Assembly: GCA_937915865.1 (NCBI GenBank)
Contig: CALGIG010000044.1
Coordinates: forward strand, 1 to 64,000
DNA: 64,000 nucleotides
Reading direction: 5' to 3'
Source of the DNA: an uncultured Prolixibacteraceae bacterium
GTDB lineage: Bacteria > Bacteroidota > Bacteroidia > Bacteroidales > Prolixibacteraceae
This document shows, in pieces, positions 1 through 10,126 of the stretch. Below the pieces are notes generated by a model. It was given only the letters and a program-made list of their open reading frames with translations, ran no database searches and was not told where the DNA came from. Both the position numbers and the translations under genes were made by a program. Numbering within the stretch: the first letter of the stretch is position 1; every line of letters starts with the position of its first letter.

Positions 1-3
1 TAA

Positions 4-222
4 TTCCTGAAAACAGAAAAAGGAAACCTAACAAAAACGTTAAAAAATGTTAAAACCTATCAAAGCCACGAATTTTTGTCGAAGGATAGGGGAACAATTG
101 AGGTTTATACCGGAAATACAGAAGAAATTGAAGTTTTATTATTGCTTGGATTGTTTGTTCGTAACCAGTTCATTCTTTTTATGCTGATGCTGTTAATTTT
201 GCTGGTGCTTATTATTTTCTGA
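4..222 (+). pseudogene. 3' fragment of unidentified membrane-protein frame
   Basis: Frame 1 is open from base 4 to a TGA at 220-222, but the first codon of the window (1-3) is an in-frame TAA and there is no ATG before 181. The translated peptide has a polar stretch followed by two very hydrophobic segments (LLLLGLFV, then LMLLILLVLIIF at the C-terminus), which looks like the tail of a membrane-anchored protein rather than noise. It may be a gene tail displaced by a frameshift just upstream, a short protein starting at the TTG at 76, or a remnant. I do not recognise the family. Confidence 0.3.
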
Positions 223-314
223 TAATTTAATGCTGAACACTAAATTTCGGCAATTAAAAATGAATTCTTGAGGCAGTAAGTCGATGTTGTTTAAAATAGT
301 CTGAAATAATCGAT

Positions 315-322
315 TAAATTTG
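315..322 (+). promoter_or_regulatory. Candidate Bacteroidota -7 element for pdxA
   Basis: TAAATTTG matches the TAnnTTTG -7 consensus of the Bacteroidota housekeeping sigma factor. It lies 47 bases before the pdxA start. No good TTTG -33 box is seen at the usual spacing (nearest is TTTA around 290), so this is suggestive only. The 147-base gap 223-369 holds nothing else I can name. Confidence 0.4.
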
Positions 323-369
323 CGCATCTAAAAAAAATGAAAACTCCTCATTAAGAGAATCAAAAAAAA

Positions 370-1467
370 ATGAAGCACGACAAAATAATTATAGGAATTT
401 CGCAAGGCGACATTAATGGAATTGGATACGAAGTGATAATCAAGACTCTGATGGAACCGAGGATTCTTGAGATGTGTATTCCTATTGTTTATGGTTCGCC
501 CAAAGTTGCAGCTTATCACAAGAAAGCGCTTAATATTGAAAATTTTAATTTCAACCATATACGTACTGCAAGTGAAGCCGATCCGCGAAAGGCCAACATC
601 ATTAATTGTATCGATGAAAATATTCGTGTAGAATTAGGCCGTTCGAGCGAAATGGCTGGCGAAGCTTCATATATGGCATTGGAAAGAGCAGTTGAAGATC
701 TGAAAAAAGGGGAGATCGAAGCATTAATTACTGCACCGATAAATAAAGATAATATCCAATCTGAAAAATTCAATTTTCCAGGGCACACCGAATATCTTGC
801 CGAGCAATTCAAAACACGCGATTATGTGATGCTTATGGTTAGCGAATCGATGAAAGTAGGAGTTGTTGTTGGTCATGCCCCAATTTCAGAAGTTTCTTCA
901 AAAATAACTAAAGGAGCAATTTTGAATAAACTTAGAATTATTAACCAATCGCTCGAAAAAGATTTTTTTGTAAAACGCCCACGTATTGCTGTATTGGGTT
1001 TAAACCCCCATGCAGGCGACAATGGATTGCTTGGACGTGAAGAGAATGAAATTATTATTCCAGCCATTCAGCGGGCCAAAGATGAGGGTATTATTGCCGT
1101 TGGACCTTATCCGGCTGATGGTTTCTTTGGGTCGGGTGATTTTTCGAAGTTTGATGCCATTTTGGCAATGTACCACGATCAGGGTTTAATCCCATTCAAG
1201 ATGGCTTCGTTCGACAGAGGCGTTAATTATACGGCCGGGTTACCTGTAATCCGAACCTCTCCGGCTCATGGAACGGCCTACGATATTGCAGGTGAAGATA
1301 AAGCCTCGGCTGATTCATTTCGCGAATCGTTGTATTTGGCTATAGATATTCACAAAAACAGGGCGCTTTACCGGGAGATCACCAAAAATCCATTGAAGAA
1401 ATACGAAATCAATCAAAATCAGGTTGATGAGTCGATTGATTTTGAGGCAATCGACGAAGAGATTTAA
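370..1467 (+). CDS. pdxA: 4-hydroxythreonine-4-phosphate dehydrogenase PdxA
   Basis: NAD-dependent oxidation of 4-phosphohydroxy-L-threonine in the DXP-dependent pathway to pyridoxal phosphate; cytoplasmic. The 365-residue protein has the family blocks in order: GDINGIG near the N-terminus, FPGHTEYLAEQF, VGHAP, LGLNPHAGDNG and MYHDQGLIPFK. Three histidines, H169, H214 and H269, sit where the metal ligands of the E. coli enzyme lie (each offset by three), and H139 matches the substrate-binding histidine. The length is slightly above the proteobacterial form, as is usual in Bacteroidota. The ATG at 370 gives the conserved N-terminus. ruvA follows after 13 bases, so the two are probably co-transcribed. 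Confidence 0.96.
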   Translation: MKHDKIIIGISQGDINGIGYEVIIKTLMEPRILEMCIPIVYGSPKVAAYHKKALNIENFNFNHIRTASEADPRKANIINCIDENIRVELGRSSEMAGEASYMALERAVEDLKKGEIEALITAPINKDNIQSEKFNFPGHTEYLAEQFKTRDYVMLMVSESMKVGVVVGHAPISEVSSKITKGAILNKLRIINQSLEKDFFVKRPRIAVLGLNPHAGDNGLLGREENEIIIPAIQRAKDEGIIAVGPYPADGFFGSGDFSKFDAILAMYHDQGLIPFKMASFDRGVNYTAGLPVIRTSPAHGTAYDIAGEDKASADSFRESLYLAIDIHKNRALYREITKNPLKKYEINQNQVDESIDFEAIDEEI

Positions 1468-1480
1468 ATCAATATTGTAT

Positions 1481-2062
1481 ATGTTCGAATACATCAGGGG
1501 GAACATAATTAATCTGAAACCATCGCATCTTGTTCTTGAAACAAATGCAATCGGTTATTTTATCAATATATCGTTGAATACCTACACCCAGTTAAACGGG
1601 AAAGAATCGGCAAAAATATTTGTGCACGAAGTAATCAGGGAGGATGCACATTTGCTCTATGGTTTTGCTGATGAGTTGGAAAGAGAATTATTCCGATTGT
1701 TAATTTCAGTGAATGGAATTGGTTCGAATACAGCGATAATGATGTTTTCGTCACTTTCTCCTGATGAGATTAGTAATGCTATTTTAAATGAAAATGTTAA
1801 TTTGCTTAAGAGCATAAAAGGTATTGGGGTCAAAACAGCTCAGCGGGTAATCATTGATTTAAAAGATAAAATAGTAAAGTCGCCAATTGGTGAACAAATT
1901 GTAGCTCCAACAGACAATACAATACGAATTGAAGCGTTATCTGCTTTAGTAATGCTGGGATTTGCAAAAAAACCGGTCGAAAAGGAATTGGATAAAATTC
2001 TGACCGCTCAACCAAATCTTTCAGTTGAAAATGTAATCAAACTAGCGCTTAAAAGCCTTTAA
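1481..2062 (+). CDS. ruvA: Holliday junction branch migration protein RuvA
   Basis: DNA-binding subunit of the RuvAB branch-migration complex, which holds the four-way junction while RuvB pumps DNA. The ATG at 1481 gives MFEYIRGNI, the typical RuvA start, and 193 residues, the normal family length. The frame stays open upstream to 1424, but that part overlaps pdxA and lacks similarity to the family. Helix-hairpin-helix glycine motifs are visible (LISVNGIGSNTA and LKSIKGIGVKTAQRVI), and the C-terminal RuvB-binding domain follows a short linker. It lies between pdxA and sprA; ruvA next to sprA is a known arrangement in Bacteroidota. Confidence 0.95.
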   Translation: MFEYIRGNIINLKPSHLVLETNAIGYFINISLNTYTQLNGKESAKIFVHEVIREDAHLLYGFADELERELFRLLISVNGIGSNTAIMMFSSLSPDEISNAILNENVNLLKSIKGIGVKTAQRVIIDLKDKIVKSPIGEQIVAPTDNTIRIEALSALVMLGFAKKPVEKELDKILTAQPNLSVENVIKLALKSL

Positions 2063-2079
2063 CAGAAAAAGATCTTGAA

Positions 2080-5000
2080 TTGAAAAAATTTGGCAGATAT
2101 ATACTTCTATTTCTTAGTATAATTGTTTTTTGTTCGCTTGCAGGTAATCCATCCATTTCGAAAACAAAGGCGAAAAATTACGGTTTACTTAACCAACTAT
2201 CGGTTCCTGTTGATACTCCAAATGCTGCCAGCCAAAGAAATCTGAAAAAGACAGTTTTGGATCAGAAATCAGGTTTGAATTTTGCGGGTAATTCTGAGAA
2301 AAACGATACCACCAAAAATTTAAAAAAGAAGGTGGGCGACATACTTTCTAAAGGGGTTGAAAAAATAAAAAATTCGGGGATTACGGTAAAAACAGATACA
2401 ACAACCTTATTTAAAATAAATAGCGGGTCAAAAAAACAACCAGGTACTTCGGCGGTCTCCGAAAAGTCAAACGAAATAAGTTCTGAAATAGATACTACAG
2501 GTGTTTTGCATTATCCCTTTAGTGATGAGCCAGCTTTTGCATATCCCAATAAAAAGGATAGTTCAAAATTGTACCTCAAAAATCCATCGAACATCAAGTC
2601 GAAAATTGAATACGATCCCACTACCGGTGAGTATAATTTTACTGAGAATGTTGGGAGTCTCGATTATCGTTTGCTTAAAACGATGACAAAAAAAGAATTT
2701 CAAAAATACGATTTTGAGCAGGCAGTTCAGAATTATTGGCGCAGTCAGAGCCGAGTAAAGTCGATTGAGGAAAGAGGTGGTTTTATTCCAAAGTTAACTG
2801 TTAAAAGCGAAGCATTCAATAAAATATTTGGTGGAAATACTATTGATATCCGGCCCCAGGGTTATGTTGAAGTTAGTTTCGGTTACCAGGTTAACTATAC
2901 TCAAAATCCTTCGGTATCAGAGCGCTTACGCAAAGTTCCAACGTTCGATTTCGACCAGAAAATTCAAATGAACGTGATGGGCAAAATTGGCGATAAAATG
3001 GAGATGCGCGTTAATTATAACACCGAAGCTACTTTCGACTATGAAAATAAAATGAACCTTGCCTATACAGGAGATGAGGACCAAATCATAAAAAAGGTTG
3101 AGGCAGGGAATGTTTCGTTGCCTCTGAACGGATCGTTAATTACCGGAGGATCGAACCTTTTTGGAGTGAAGACAGAAATGCAATTCGGTAAATTAAACCT
3201 GACGACCATATTCTCGCAAAACAAAGGTGAGACAAAGGTTATTAATTCAGAGGGTGGCGCCCAGAAGAAAACATTTGAAATAAAAGCATCAGAATATGAT
3301 GCTAATCGCCACTTCTTTCTTTCTCAATATTTTCGCGATCACTACAACGAGGCATTGAAAAACTTACCAATAGTAAGCTCTTCGATTACAATTAATAAGA
3401 TTGAAGTTTGGGTTACCAATAAATCAAACAACTTCACTTCGTCAAGAAACATACTGGCTTTGATGGACCTTGGAGAACACGATCCGAATATTTATAATAA
3501 AGTTGGTGCTTTCCAGGGAAATTCAGGGCTAAAATATCCTGAAAGTGTTTACCCGTTTAATGATGCCAATAAATTATACCAGGAAATAAAGACCAATTAT
3601 TCCGGAATAAGGGAAGTTGCAAAAATCAGTAAAACAATGGCGCCACTTACTTCGTCGAATTTTATCGGGGGGCAGGACTTTGAGAAAATTGAACAGGCGC
3701 GTTTACTAAGCGAATCAGAATATACCATCAATACAACTCTGGGTTATATTTCTCTGCGTTCGGCATTAAATTCGGACGAGATACTTGCAGTTGCCTTTAA
3801 TTACACTGCCGATGGCAAAACCTATCAGGTGGGAGAATTTTCGACTGATGGAATTACTACTCCTCAAACATTGATACTTAAATTGTTGAAAGGGACAAAC
3901 TTATCGCCTAAGATACCCACATGGAAGTTGATGATGAAGAATGTTTACAACCTTGATGCGTATCAACTGACCAAAGACAATTTTGTTTTCGATGTATTGT
4001 ATCACAACGATCAGAAAGGAACAAATATTAATTATTTACCAGAAGGGAGGTTATCCGATCATATTTTACTTAATGTGTTGAACCTGGATAAACTTAATTC
4101 GCAAAACGACCTTGGGAAGGATGGAGTTTTCGACTATGTTGAAGGAGTAACAGTTAATTCATCAGCAGGTCGGATTATTTTCCCGGTTCTTGAACCCTTT
4201 GGACGCAATTTAGCCGATTCGATTGTTGATCCGGCACTGATAAAAAAATATGTGTTTTACACCTTGTACGATTCGACCAAAACTGTGGCAGAACAAGATG
4301 CAGAACATAATAAGTTTATTTTAAAAGGTTCGTACACCGGCGCTGCAAGCAACGAAATTTCAGTGGGATCACAAAACCTTGCACAAGGGTCAGTAAAAGT
4401 TACTGCTGGTGGTATAACTCTTACCGAAAACATTGACTATACTGTTGATTATACTTCAGGAATTGTAAAAATTATAAATACCGGATTATTGGAATCGGGT
4501 ACGGCAATAGCAGTTTCAACCGAGAGCCAGGATTTATTCAGTATGCAACGAAAAACCATGGTTGGAGCTCATGCCAACTATGCTTTCAATAATCAGTTTG
4601 CACTTGGGGCAACAGTTATGCACATGCAGGAAAGGCCATTGACACAGAAGGTTAATTATGGCGAAGATCCTATTTCAAATACCATGCTGGGACTGGATGC
4701 CTCGTATAACAATCAGTCGAGGTTGCTGACAAAATTACTCGATAAACTTCCATTTTACTCTACCAAAGAAACATCATCAATTGCTTTCGAAGGTGAAATG
4801 GCAAAACTTATTCCAGGGCACTCCAAGGTTATTAATAAAAGCGGGACAGTTTATATCGACGATTTCGAGGCGACGAAAGTTTCAATCGACCTAAAAACCC
4901 GTTCGGCCTGGGTTTTAGCCAGTACACCACAAAAACAAAACATGTTTCCAGAGGCAGAACTCAACGATGATCTTGCTTATGGTTACAATCGTGCAAAATT

Positions 5001-8000
5001 GGCCTGGTATGTTGTTGATCCTCTGTTCCTGAGAAATACATCAACAACTCCTGCATATATAAAAAATAATCCTATTCTTCAATCCAACAACCTGGTTCGC
5101 GAAGTCTATGAATCAGAGTTATTCCCGGATAAAGAAGAAGTTGTTGGTCAGCCAACGAATATCCCTCTTTTGGATTTGGCATTCTATCCTTCAGAACGAG
5201 GCCCGTATAATTATGACACTAATCCATCGTCTTATTCGAAAGGGATAAATACTGATGGTTCTCTTCGCGATCCGGAGTCGCGTTGGGGAGGTATTATGCG
5301 TAAAGTTGAAACCAGCGATTTTGAGGCTGCAAATATTGAGTACATTGAATTCTGGATGATGGACCCTTTTATTAATGACCCGGATAAAAAAACAAAAGGA
5401 GGTGATTTATACTTTAACCTTGGCGATATTTCAGAGGATGTCTTGAAAGATTCAAGGAAAGGTTTCGAAAACGGATTACCTACCACATCAGAAGTTGCAA
5501 ATGTTGATTCAACTGCCTGGGGGCGTGTTTCTACTTTGCAATCAACTGTAAATGAATTCGACAACAGCACACAAAGCCGCAAATACCAGGATTTGGGATT
5601 TGACGGGCTGAATGACGATGACGAACAATCATTTCATAAAAGTTACCTCGAATCATTGAAAAGTATACTTAACCAGGATGCGCTGGAAAAAGCAATGAAA
5701 GACCCGTCGTCGGACGATTACCATTACTTTAGAGGAACTGATTATGATGAACAGAAGCTTGGAATTTTAGAGCGGTATAAAAATTTCAATGGTCCTGAAG
5801 GAAACTCTCCAACTTCGGAAATGTCGCCTGAATCGTATTCAACAACTGCCTCAACTGCACCTGATGTAGAAGATATTAATGGAGACAATACACTGAATGA
5901 AAATGAAAGATATTATCAATATCGAATTAGTCTTCGACGTGAGGATATGGTAGTTGGGAAAAACAATATAGCCGATACAAGAACAATTCATGATTATAAG
6001 CTGAAAAACGATTCGCTGGTTGATGTTACCTGGTACCAATTTAAAGTTCCGGTTAAAAGTCCGGATGCTGTATTTGGATCAATTTCCGATTTTAAATCAA
6101 TCCGCTTCATGAGGATGTTCATGAAAGGATTTAAAGATCCTACTGTTTTGCGTTTTGCAACACTCGATCTTATTAGGGCCGACTGGCGTAAGTATACAAA
6201 GGATGTTGATGGAAAACTTACCACAAGCACAGCAAATACACAATTTGATCTTTCAGCCGTTAATATTGAAGAAAACTCAAGTCGCAGTCCAATCCATTAT
6301 GTTCTGCCTCCCGGGGTTGATCGTGAAATTGACCCTAATAATACCCAGTTGCGTCAATTAAACGAGCAGTCGATGGTTTTACGAGTGATTGATTTAGGAG
6401 AAGGCGACGCCAAAGCGGCATATAAAAGTATGAGCATGGATTTCCGAAATTATAAACGGATTAAAATGGATGTTCATGCTGAAGAAATAGAAGGTTACCC
6501 GTTAAATGATGACGATTTATCGTTGTTTGTAAGAATTGGATCTGACTACAATTACAACTATTACGAATACGAAATTCCACTCAAACTTACCGATCCTAAT
6601 GGAAGTTACAGCAGTGAGAACGAATCCGACAGATACGCAGTATGGCCTGATGATAATAGGCTGAATTTGGCCCTCGAAACCTTTACCGATCTGAAACTTA
6701 AGCGTAATGAGGAGATGCGTAAAGCGAATCCGACTGCAAGTTTAACAGAACTATACTCTGTAGCCGACGGTACACGACTTGTTTCGGTGATGGGTAATCC
6801 AAATCTTGGAAATGTTGAAGTAATGATGATTGGGATCAGGTATAATAAAAAGGATGCCAACGTACATGCTCCAAGGTCGGTGGAAGCCTGGGTTAACGAG
6901 TTACGTTTGACTGATTTTGATGAAAGCGGGGGATGGGCAGCTCAGGGTAGAATATCGGCCCGACTAGCCGACCTGGGTTCAATTACTGTTGCAGGGATGG
7001 CCCGAAGCGCAGGTTTTGGAAGTATTGATTCAAAGGTTAACGAACGGTCGAAGAACGATATAACCCAGTTTGATTTATCAGCTAACCTCGAATTGGGTAA
7101 ATTCTTTCCTGAAAAAGCACAGGTTAAGATACCTATGTATATAGGTTATTCGAAAAGTGTTACTAATCCTAAATATAACCCTACCGATCCGGATATTACG
7201 ATGAAACAGTCGTTGGCTGAAGCTAAGACCAAAGCTGAAAGGGATTCGATAAAAAGTGTAGCTCAGGATGTTGTGATCAGGAAAAGTATAAACTTCACCA
7301 ATGTTAAAGTTGACAAGACCAGTAAATCAGGAAAGCCCAAAATATATGATCCCACTAATTTTTCATTAACTTATTCATATTCAGAAGTTTTTAAAAGAAG
7401 CATTAATGTGGAATCGAATGTTGACAAAATTTATCGAGGGTTATTTAGCTATAACTTCAATAATCGTCCTGAGCCGGTTGAACCATTCCGTAATTCTAAA
7501 GTAATCAAGGGTAAAGCATTTAACTTGATTAAAGATTTTAATTTTTATCCAATGCCTTCACAGATATCATTCCGGGTCGATTTTTACAGGCATTACAATG
7601 AAATTCAGACCAGGAATGTTTCGAACCCGGATGTGATTATTCCAAGAACATTCGATAAAGATTTTAAACTGAACAGGTATTTTGACCTTCGATATAACCT
7701 GACCCGAAGTTTTGACTTTGATTTTTCTTCGCAAATGACCTCCAAAATTGATGAACCAGAAGGAAGGATTAATCGCAATGATGATGATTATACCTGGAAA
7801 CGCGATTCAATTCTCACTAATTTGCTTCATTTAGGAAGGCCTGTTTTATACCATCATGTAATTAATGCCAATTACATGGTCCCAATTCATAAACTTCCTT
7901 TACTCGACTGGACTTCTCTTTCGGCCCGTTACCAGGCCATGTACGATTGGGAAGCAGGAGCAATAACCAATTCATCTGTTGTGCTTGGAAATACAATTGA

Positions 8001-9927
8001 AAATTCCAGACAGCTTCAGTTAAATGGACAATTAAACCTGGTTTCTTTATACAATAAGGTTCCATTTTTGAGGGCAATAAATCAGAAATATGGTACTAGT
8101 TCCCGAATGCAGCGAATGAGTCAGAATCGTCAGGGGCAAGGTGGGCAAAATCGCCAGCAACAATCACAAAGACCAACGAACCAGCAGCCTCAAAAAGAAA
8201 AAAATACCCCTAAAATAAAAGAGGTAACATTCCAATCAGAAAATGTTAGGTTGAAGGCAAATACTCCCAAATCGATATTCCATAAGCTAAAAACCGAGAA
8301 AGTAGAAGTTATTGCTTTGGCAAAAGATGGTTCCAAAATCGATGGTAAAGTTGATATTGTAAATGAAAATAGAGTAACATTCACTGCTAACAAAAACGCA
8401 GCAGGGGTTAAAGTTCTTGTTAAGGGTAAAATTGAAGTTAACCGCGATCTGGGAGAAAAACTGATTCAATACTCGGCACGTGCTTTAATGGCTGTGAGAA
8501 GTTTTTCAATTAGTTATTCTACAACTGATGGTTCGGTATTGCCGGGATTTATGCCTAAGCCCCGGTTATTTGGTATGGGCAAATATACACCCGATCAGAA
8601 TATGTTCAGCGATTTAACCGACCAGACTACTGCTCCCGGAATACCTTTTTTGCTTGGTTGGCAGGACAAAGATTTTGCAATGAAGGCGGCTGCAAAAGGA
8701 TGGATAACCCGCGATACAACGCTTAACTCTCCCTACATAATGACTCACAGCGAAACTTATAGCTTCAGGGCAAATGTTGAGCCTTTCCCCGATTTACGAA
8801 TTGATGTTAATGCTGTAAGAACTTATTCTGAAAAAGCCAGTGAGTTTTATAACTATAATGCAGAAACAAATCATTTTGATCCGCAAAACAGGTCGGTAAA
8901 GGGGAACTTTACGATGTCGATTAATACAATGAGAACAGCTTTCAGTAAAATGGGAAATAAAGAAAATACACCGGCCTCCAAGGCATTCCAGAACCTGAAA
9001 GATTACCGCATTATAATAGCTCAACGTTTATCACAAACGCGTATTCCTAATGCAGCAGCTCAGTATCCGGATAATGAAGCGACAACACCTTCAGATGTTT
9101 TCCCTAAATATCCGGTAGGTTATGGAGCTACCTCTCAACAAGTATTGATTCCGGCGTTTATAGCTGCTTATACTGGTCAATCGCCTTACAAGGTTTCACT
9201 TGATCCTTTCCCATCGCTTAAATATTTGCGCCCGAATTGGCGAATCACTTATGACGGTGTTGTTTCTCAGTCGCCCTGGCTTAAAAAGTACTTTAAGTCT
9301 TTGAGCTTTAGTCATTCTTATCGGTCGAGCTACAACATTGGTTCATTTACTTCAAATCTCGATTACGACACTAATGCTTATGGTGATGGTTACAGTTATG
9401 CACGAAATGAACTTGGCGATTTTATTCCTAAAAACGACATAAGTTCGGTAAGTATTTCAGAACAATTCAGCCCACTCATTGGGTTGGATATGACTTGGAT
9501 TAACGATTTTGAGACCCGGATTGAAATGAAGACCACCCGGAACCTGGCGCTAAGTTTTTCGAATAGCCAGCTAACTGAAATTCTGAGTAATGAAATGGTG
9601 TTTGGTCTTGGTTATCGGTTTACAAAGATGGATTTGATCATAAAAACTAAAAAATCGCAAAAATCTTTTTCTAACGATTTGAATATCAGGGCTGATTTGT
9701 CGTTCAGGAAAAATAAAACGGTATTACGGAAAGTAATAGAGGGTGATGAACAGCTTACTGCAGGGCAAGGCGCTGTTACTCTAAAAACAAGTGCTGATTA
9801 TCGATTAAGTGACCGTTTTCAGCTTCGTTTATTCTATGATAGAGTTTTGAATACGCCTTATGTTGGTTCGTATGTTACATCTACAACCAATTTTGGAGTT
9901 AGTTTCAGGTTTACTCTGGCTCAATAG
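2080..9927 (+). CDS. sprA: T9SS outer-membrane translocon SprA (Sov)
   Basis: SprA forms the very large beta-barrel pore through which type IX secretion substrates cross the outer membrane. The protein has 2615 residues. It starts with a TTG codon and a signal peptide (LLFLSIIVFCSLAG), then an N-terminal region with GYVEVSFGYQVNYTQNP and NYNTEATFDYENK blocks, many alternating amphipathic strands, and a C-terminal barrel closing strand ending in an aromatic-rich sequence. It is somewhat longer than the roughly 2400 residues I recall for gliding flavobacteria. A Q/N-rich low-complexity stretch near residues 2008-2050 (bases about 8100-8230) accounts for part of the excess. It lies 17 bases after ruvA. 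The window contains no other T9SS component. Confidence 0.94.
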   Translation: MKKFGRYILLFLSIIVFCSLAGNPSISKTKAKNYGLLNQLSVPVDTPNAASQRNLKKTVLDQKSGLNFAGNSEKNDTTKNLKKKVGDILSKGVEKIKNSGITVKTDTTTLFKINSGSKKQPGTSAVSEKSNEISSEIDTTGVLHYPFSDEPAFAYPNKKDSSKLYLKNPSNIKSKIEYDPTTGEYNFTENVGSLDYRLLKTMTKKEFQKYDFEQAVQNYWRSQSRVKSIEERGGFIPKLTVKSEAFNKIFGGNTIDIRPQGYVEVSFGYQVNYTQNPSVSERLRKVPTFDFDQKIQMNVMGKIGDKMEMRVNYNTEATFDYENKMNLAYTGDEDQIIKKVEAGNVSLPLNGSLITGGSNLFGVKTEMQFGKLNLTTIFSQNKGETKVINSEGGAQKKTFEIKASEYDANRHFFLSQYFRDHYNEALKNLPIVSSSITINKIEVWVTNKSNNFTSSRNILALMDLGEHDPNIYNKVGAFQGNSGLKYPESVYPFNDANKLYQEIKTNYSGIREVAKISKTMAPLTSSNFIGGQDFEKIEQARLLSESEYTINTTLGYISLRSALNSDEILAVAFNYTADGKTYQVGEFSTDGITTPQTLILKLLKGTNLSPKIPTWKLMMKNVYNLDAYQLTKDNFVFDVLYHNDQKGTNINYLPEGRLSDHILLNVLNLDKLNSQNDLGKDGVFDYVEGVTVNSSAGRIIFPVLEPFGRNLADSIVDPALIKKYVFYTLYDSTKTVAEQDAEHNKFILKGSYTGAASNEISVGSQNLAQGSVKVTAGGITLTENIDYTVDYTSGIVKIINTGLLESGTAIAVSTESQDLFSMQRKTMVGAHANYAFNNQFALGATVMHMQERPLTQKVNYGEDPISNTMLGLDASYNNQSRLLTKLLDKLPFYSTKETSSIAFEGEMAKLIPGHSKVINKSGTVYIDDFEATKVSIDLKTRSAWVLASTPQKQNMFPEAELNDDLAYGYNRAKLAWYVVDPLFLRNTSTTPAYIKNNPILQSNNLVREVYESELFPDKEEVVGQPTNIPLLDLAFYPSERGPYNYDTNPSSYSKGINTDGSLRDPESRWGGIMRKVETSDFEAANIEYIEFWMMDPFINDPDKKTKGGDLYFNLGDISEDVLKDSRKGFENGLPTTSEVANVDSTAWGRVSTLQSTVNEFDNSTQSRKYQDLGFDGLNDDDEQSFHKSYLESLKSILNQDALEKAMKDPSSDDYHYFRGTDYDEQKLGILERYKNFNGPEGNSPTSEMSPESYSTTASTAPDVEDINGDNTLNENERYYQYRISLRREDMVVGKNNIADTRTIHDYKLKNDSLVDVTWYQFKVPVKSPDAVFGSISDFKSIRFMRMFMKGFKDPTVLRFATLDLIRADWRKYTKDVDGKLTTSTANTQFDLSAVNIEENSSRSPIHYVLPPGVDREIDPNNTQLRQLNEQSMVLRVIDLGEGDAKAAYKSMSMDFRNYKRIKMDVHAEEIEGYPLNDDDLSLFVRIGSDYNYNYYEYEIPLKLTDPNGSYSSENESDRYAVWPDDNRLNLALETFTDLKLKRNEEMRKANPTASLTELYSVADGTRLVSVMGNPNLGNVEVMMIGIRYNKKDANVHAPRSVEAWVNELRLTDFDESGGWAAQGRISARLADLGSITVAGMARSAGFGSIDSKVNERSKNDITQFDLSANLELGKFFPEKAQVKIPMYIGYSKSVTNPKYNPTDPDITMKQSLAEAKTKAERDSIKSVAQDVVIRKSINFTNVKVDKTSKSGKPKIYDPTNFSLTYSYSEVFKRSINVESNVDKIYRGLFSYNFNNRPEPVEPFRNSKVIKGKAFNLIKDFNFYPMPSQISFRVDFYRHYNEIQTRNVSNPDVIIPRTFDKDFKLNRYFDLRYNLTRSFDFDFSSQMTSKIDEPEGRINRNDDDYTWKRDSILTNLLHLGRPVLYHHVINANYMVPIHKLPLLDWTSLSARYQAMYDWEAGAITNSSVVLGNTIENSRQLQLNGQLNLVSLYNKVPFLRAINQKYGTSSRMQRMSQNRQGQGGQNRQQQSQRPTNQQPQKEKNTPKIKEVTFQSENVRLKANTPKSIFHKLKTEKVEVIALAKDGSKIDGKVDIVNENRVTFTANKNAAGVKVLVKGKIEVNRDLGEKLIQYSARALMAVRSFSISYSTTDGSVLPGFMPKPRLFGMGKYTPDQNMFSDLTDQTTAPGIPFLLGWQDKDFAMKAAAKGWITRDTTLNSPYIMTHSETYSFRANVEPFPDLRIDVNAVRTYSEKASEFYNYNAETNHFDPQNRSVKGNFTMSINTMRTAFSKMGNKENTPASKAFQNLKDYRIIIAQRLSQTRIPNAAAQYPDNEATTPSDVFPKYPVGYGATSQQVLIPAFIAAYTGQSPYKVSLDPFPSLKYLRPNWRITYDGVVSQSPWLKKYFKSLSFSHSYRSSYNIGSFTSNLDYDTNAYGDGYSYARNELGDFIPKNDISSVSISEQFSPLIGLDMTWINDFETRIEMKTTRNLALSFSNSQLTEILSNEMVFGLGYRFTKMDLIIKTKKSQKSFSNDLNIRADLSFRKNKTVLRKVIEGDEQLTAGQGAVTLKTSADYRLSDRFQLRLFYDRVLNTPYVGSYVTSTTNFGVSFRFTLAQ

Positions 9928-10027
9928 ATTGTTGGAACAGAGTGTGTTGTTGAAAAAAATCATTTTTTTTTAATGATCACTTGTTATTTTGATAATCTTT
10001 TCATTTTTTTGCTATCAGAAAATTTTA

Positions 10028-10096
10028 ATGATGACTAAAAATACAAATACAGTATGGCACCTGTGGTGGGGTCTTCTTGGTAAATCGAGGAGTTAA
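10028..10096 (+). CDS. trp leader peptide 1 (Trp-rich, 22 residues)
   Basis: A short open frame starts at tandem ATG codons (10028 and 10031) and ends at TAA 10094-10096. It encodes 22 residues with Trp at positions 10, 13 and 14 (codons 10055-10057 and 10064-10069). Three Trp codons in 22 is far above chance, and the frame lies directly upstream of trpE, so it fits a ribosome-stalling leader peptide. No strong Shine-Dalgarno is seen. The stop codon lies 30 bases before the first terminator hairpin, and a ribosome there would cover the 5' antiterminator arm at 10085-10091. Confidence 0.8.
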   Translation: MMTKNTNTVWHLWWGLLGKSRS

Positions 10097-10126
10097 AAGC
10101 CATATTTGTATTTTTTAAAGATATTG

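Noticed and set aside
1424..1480. Longer RuvA reading frame overlapping pdxA
   Set aside because: RuvA conventionally starts at MFEYIRG (1481); the upstream part is the pdxA tail in another frame.
9928..10027. Promoter for the trp operon
   Set aside because: TTTTG at 9987 and TATCAGAA at 10013 are suggestive, but the -7 does not match TAnnTTTG, so I did not call it.
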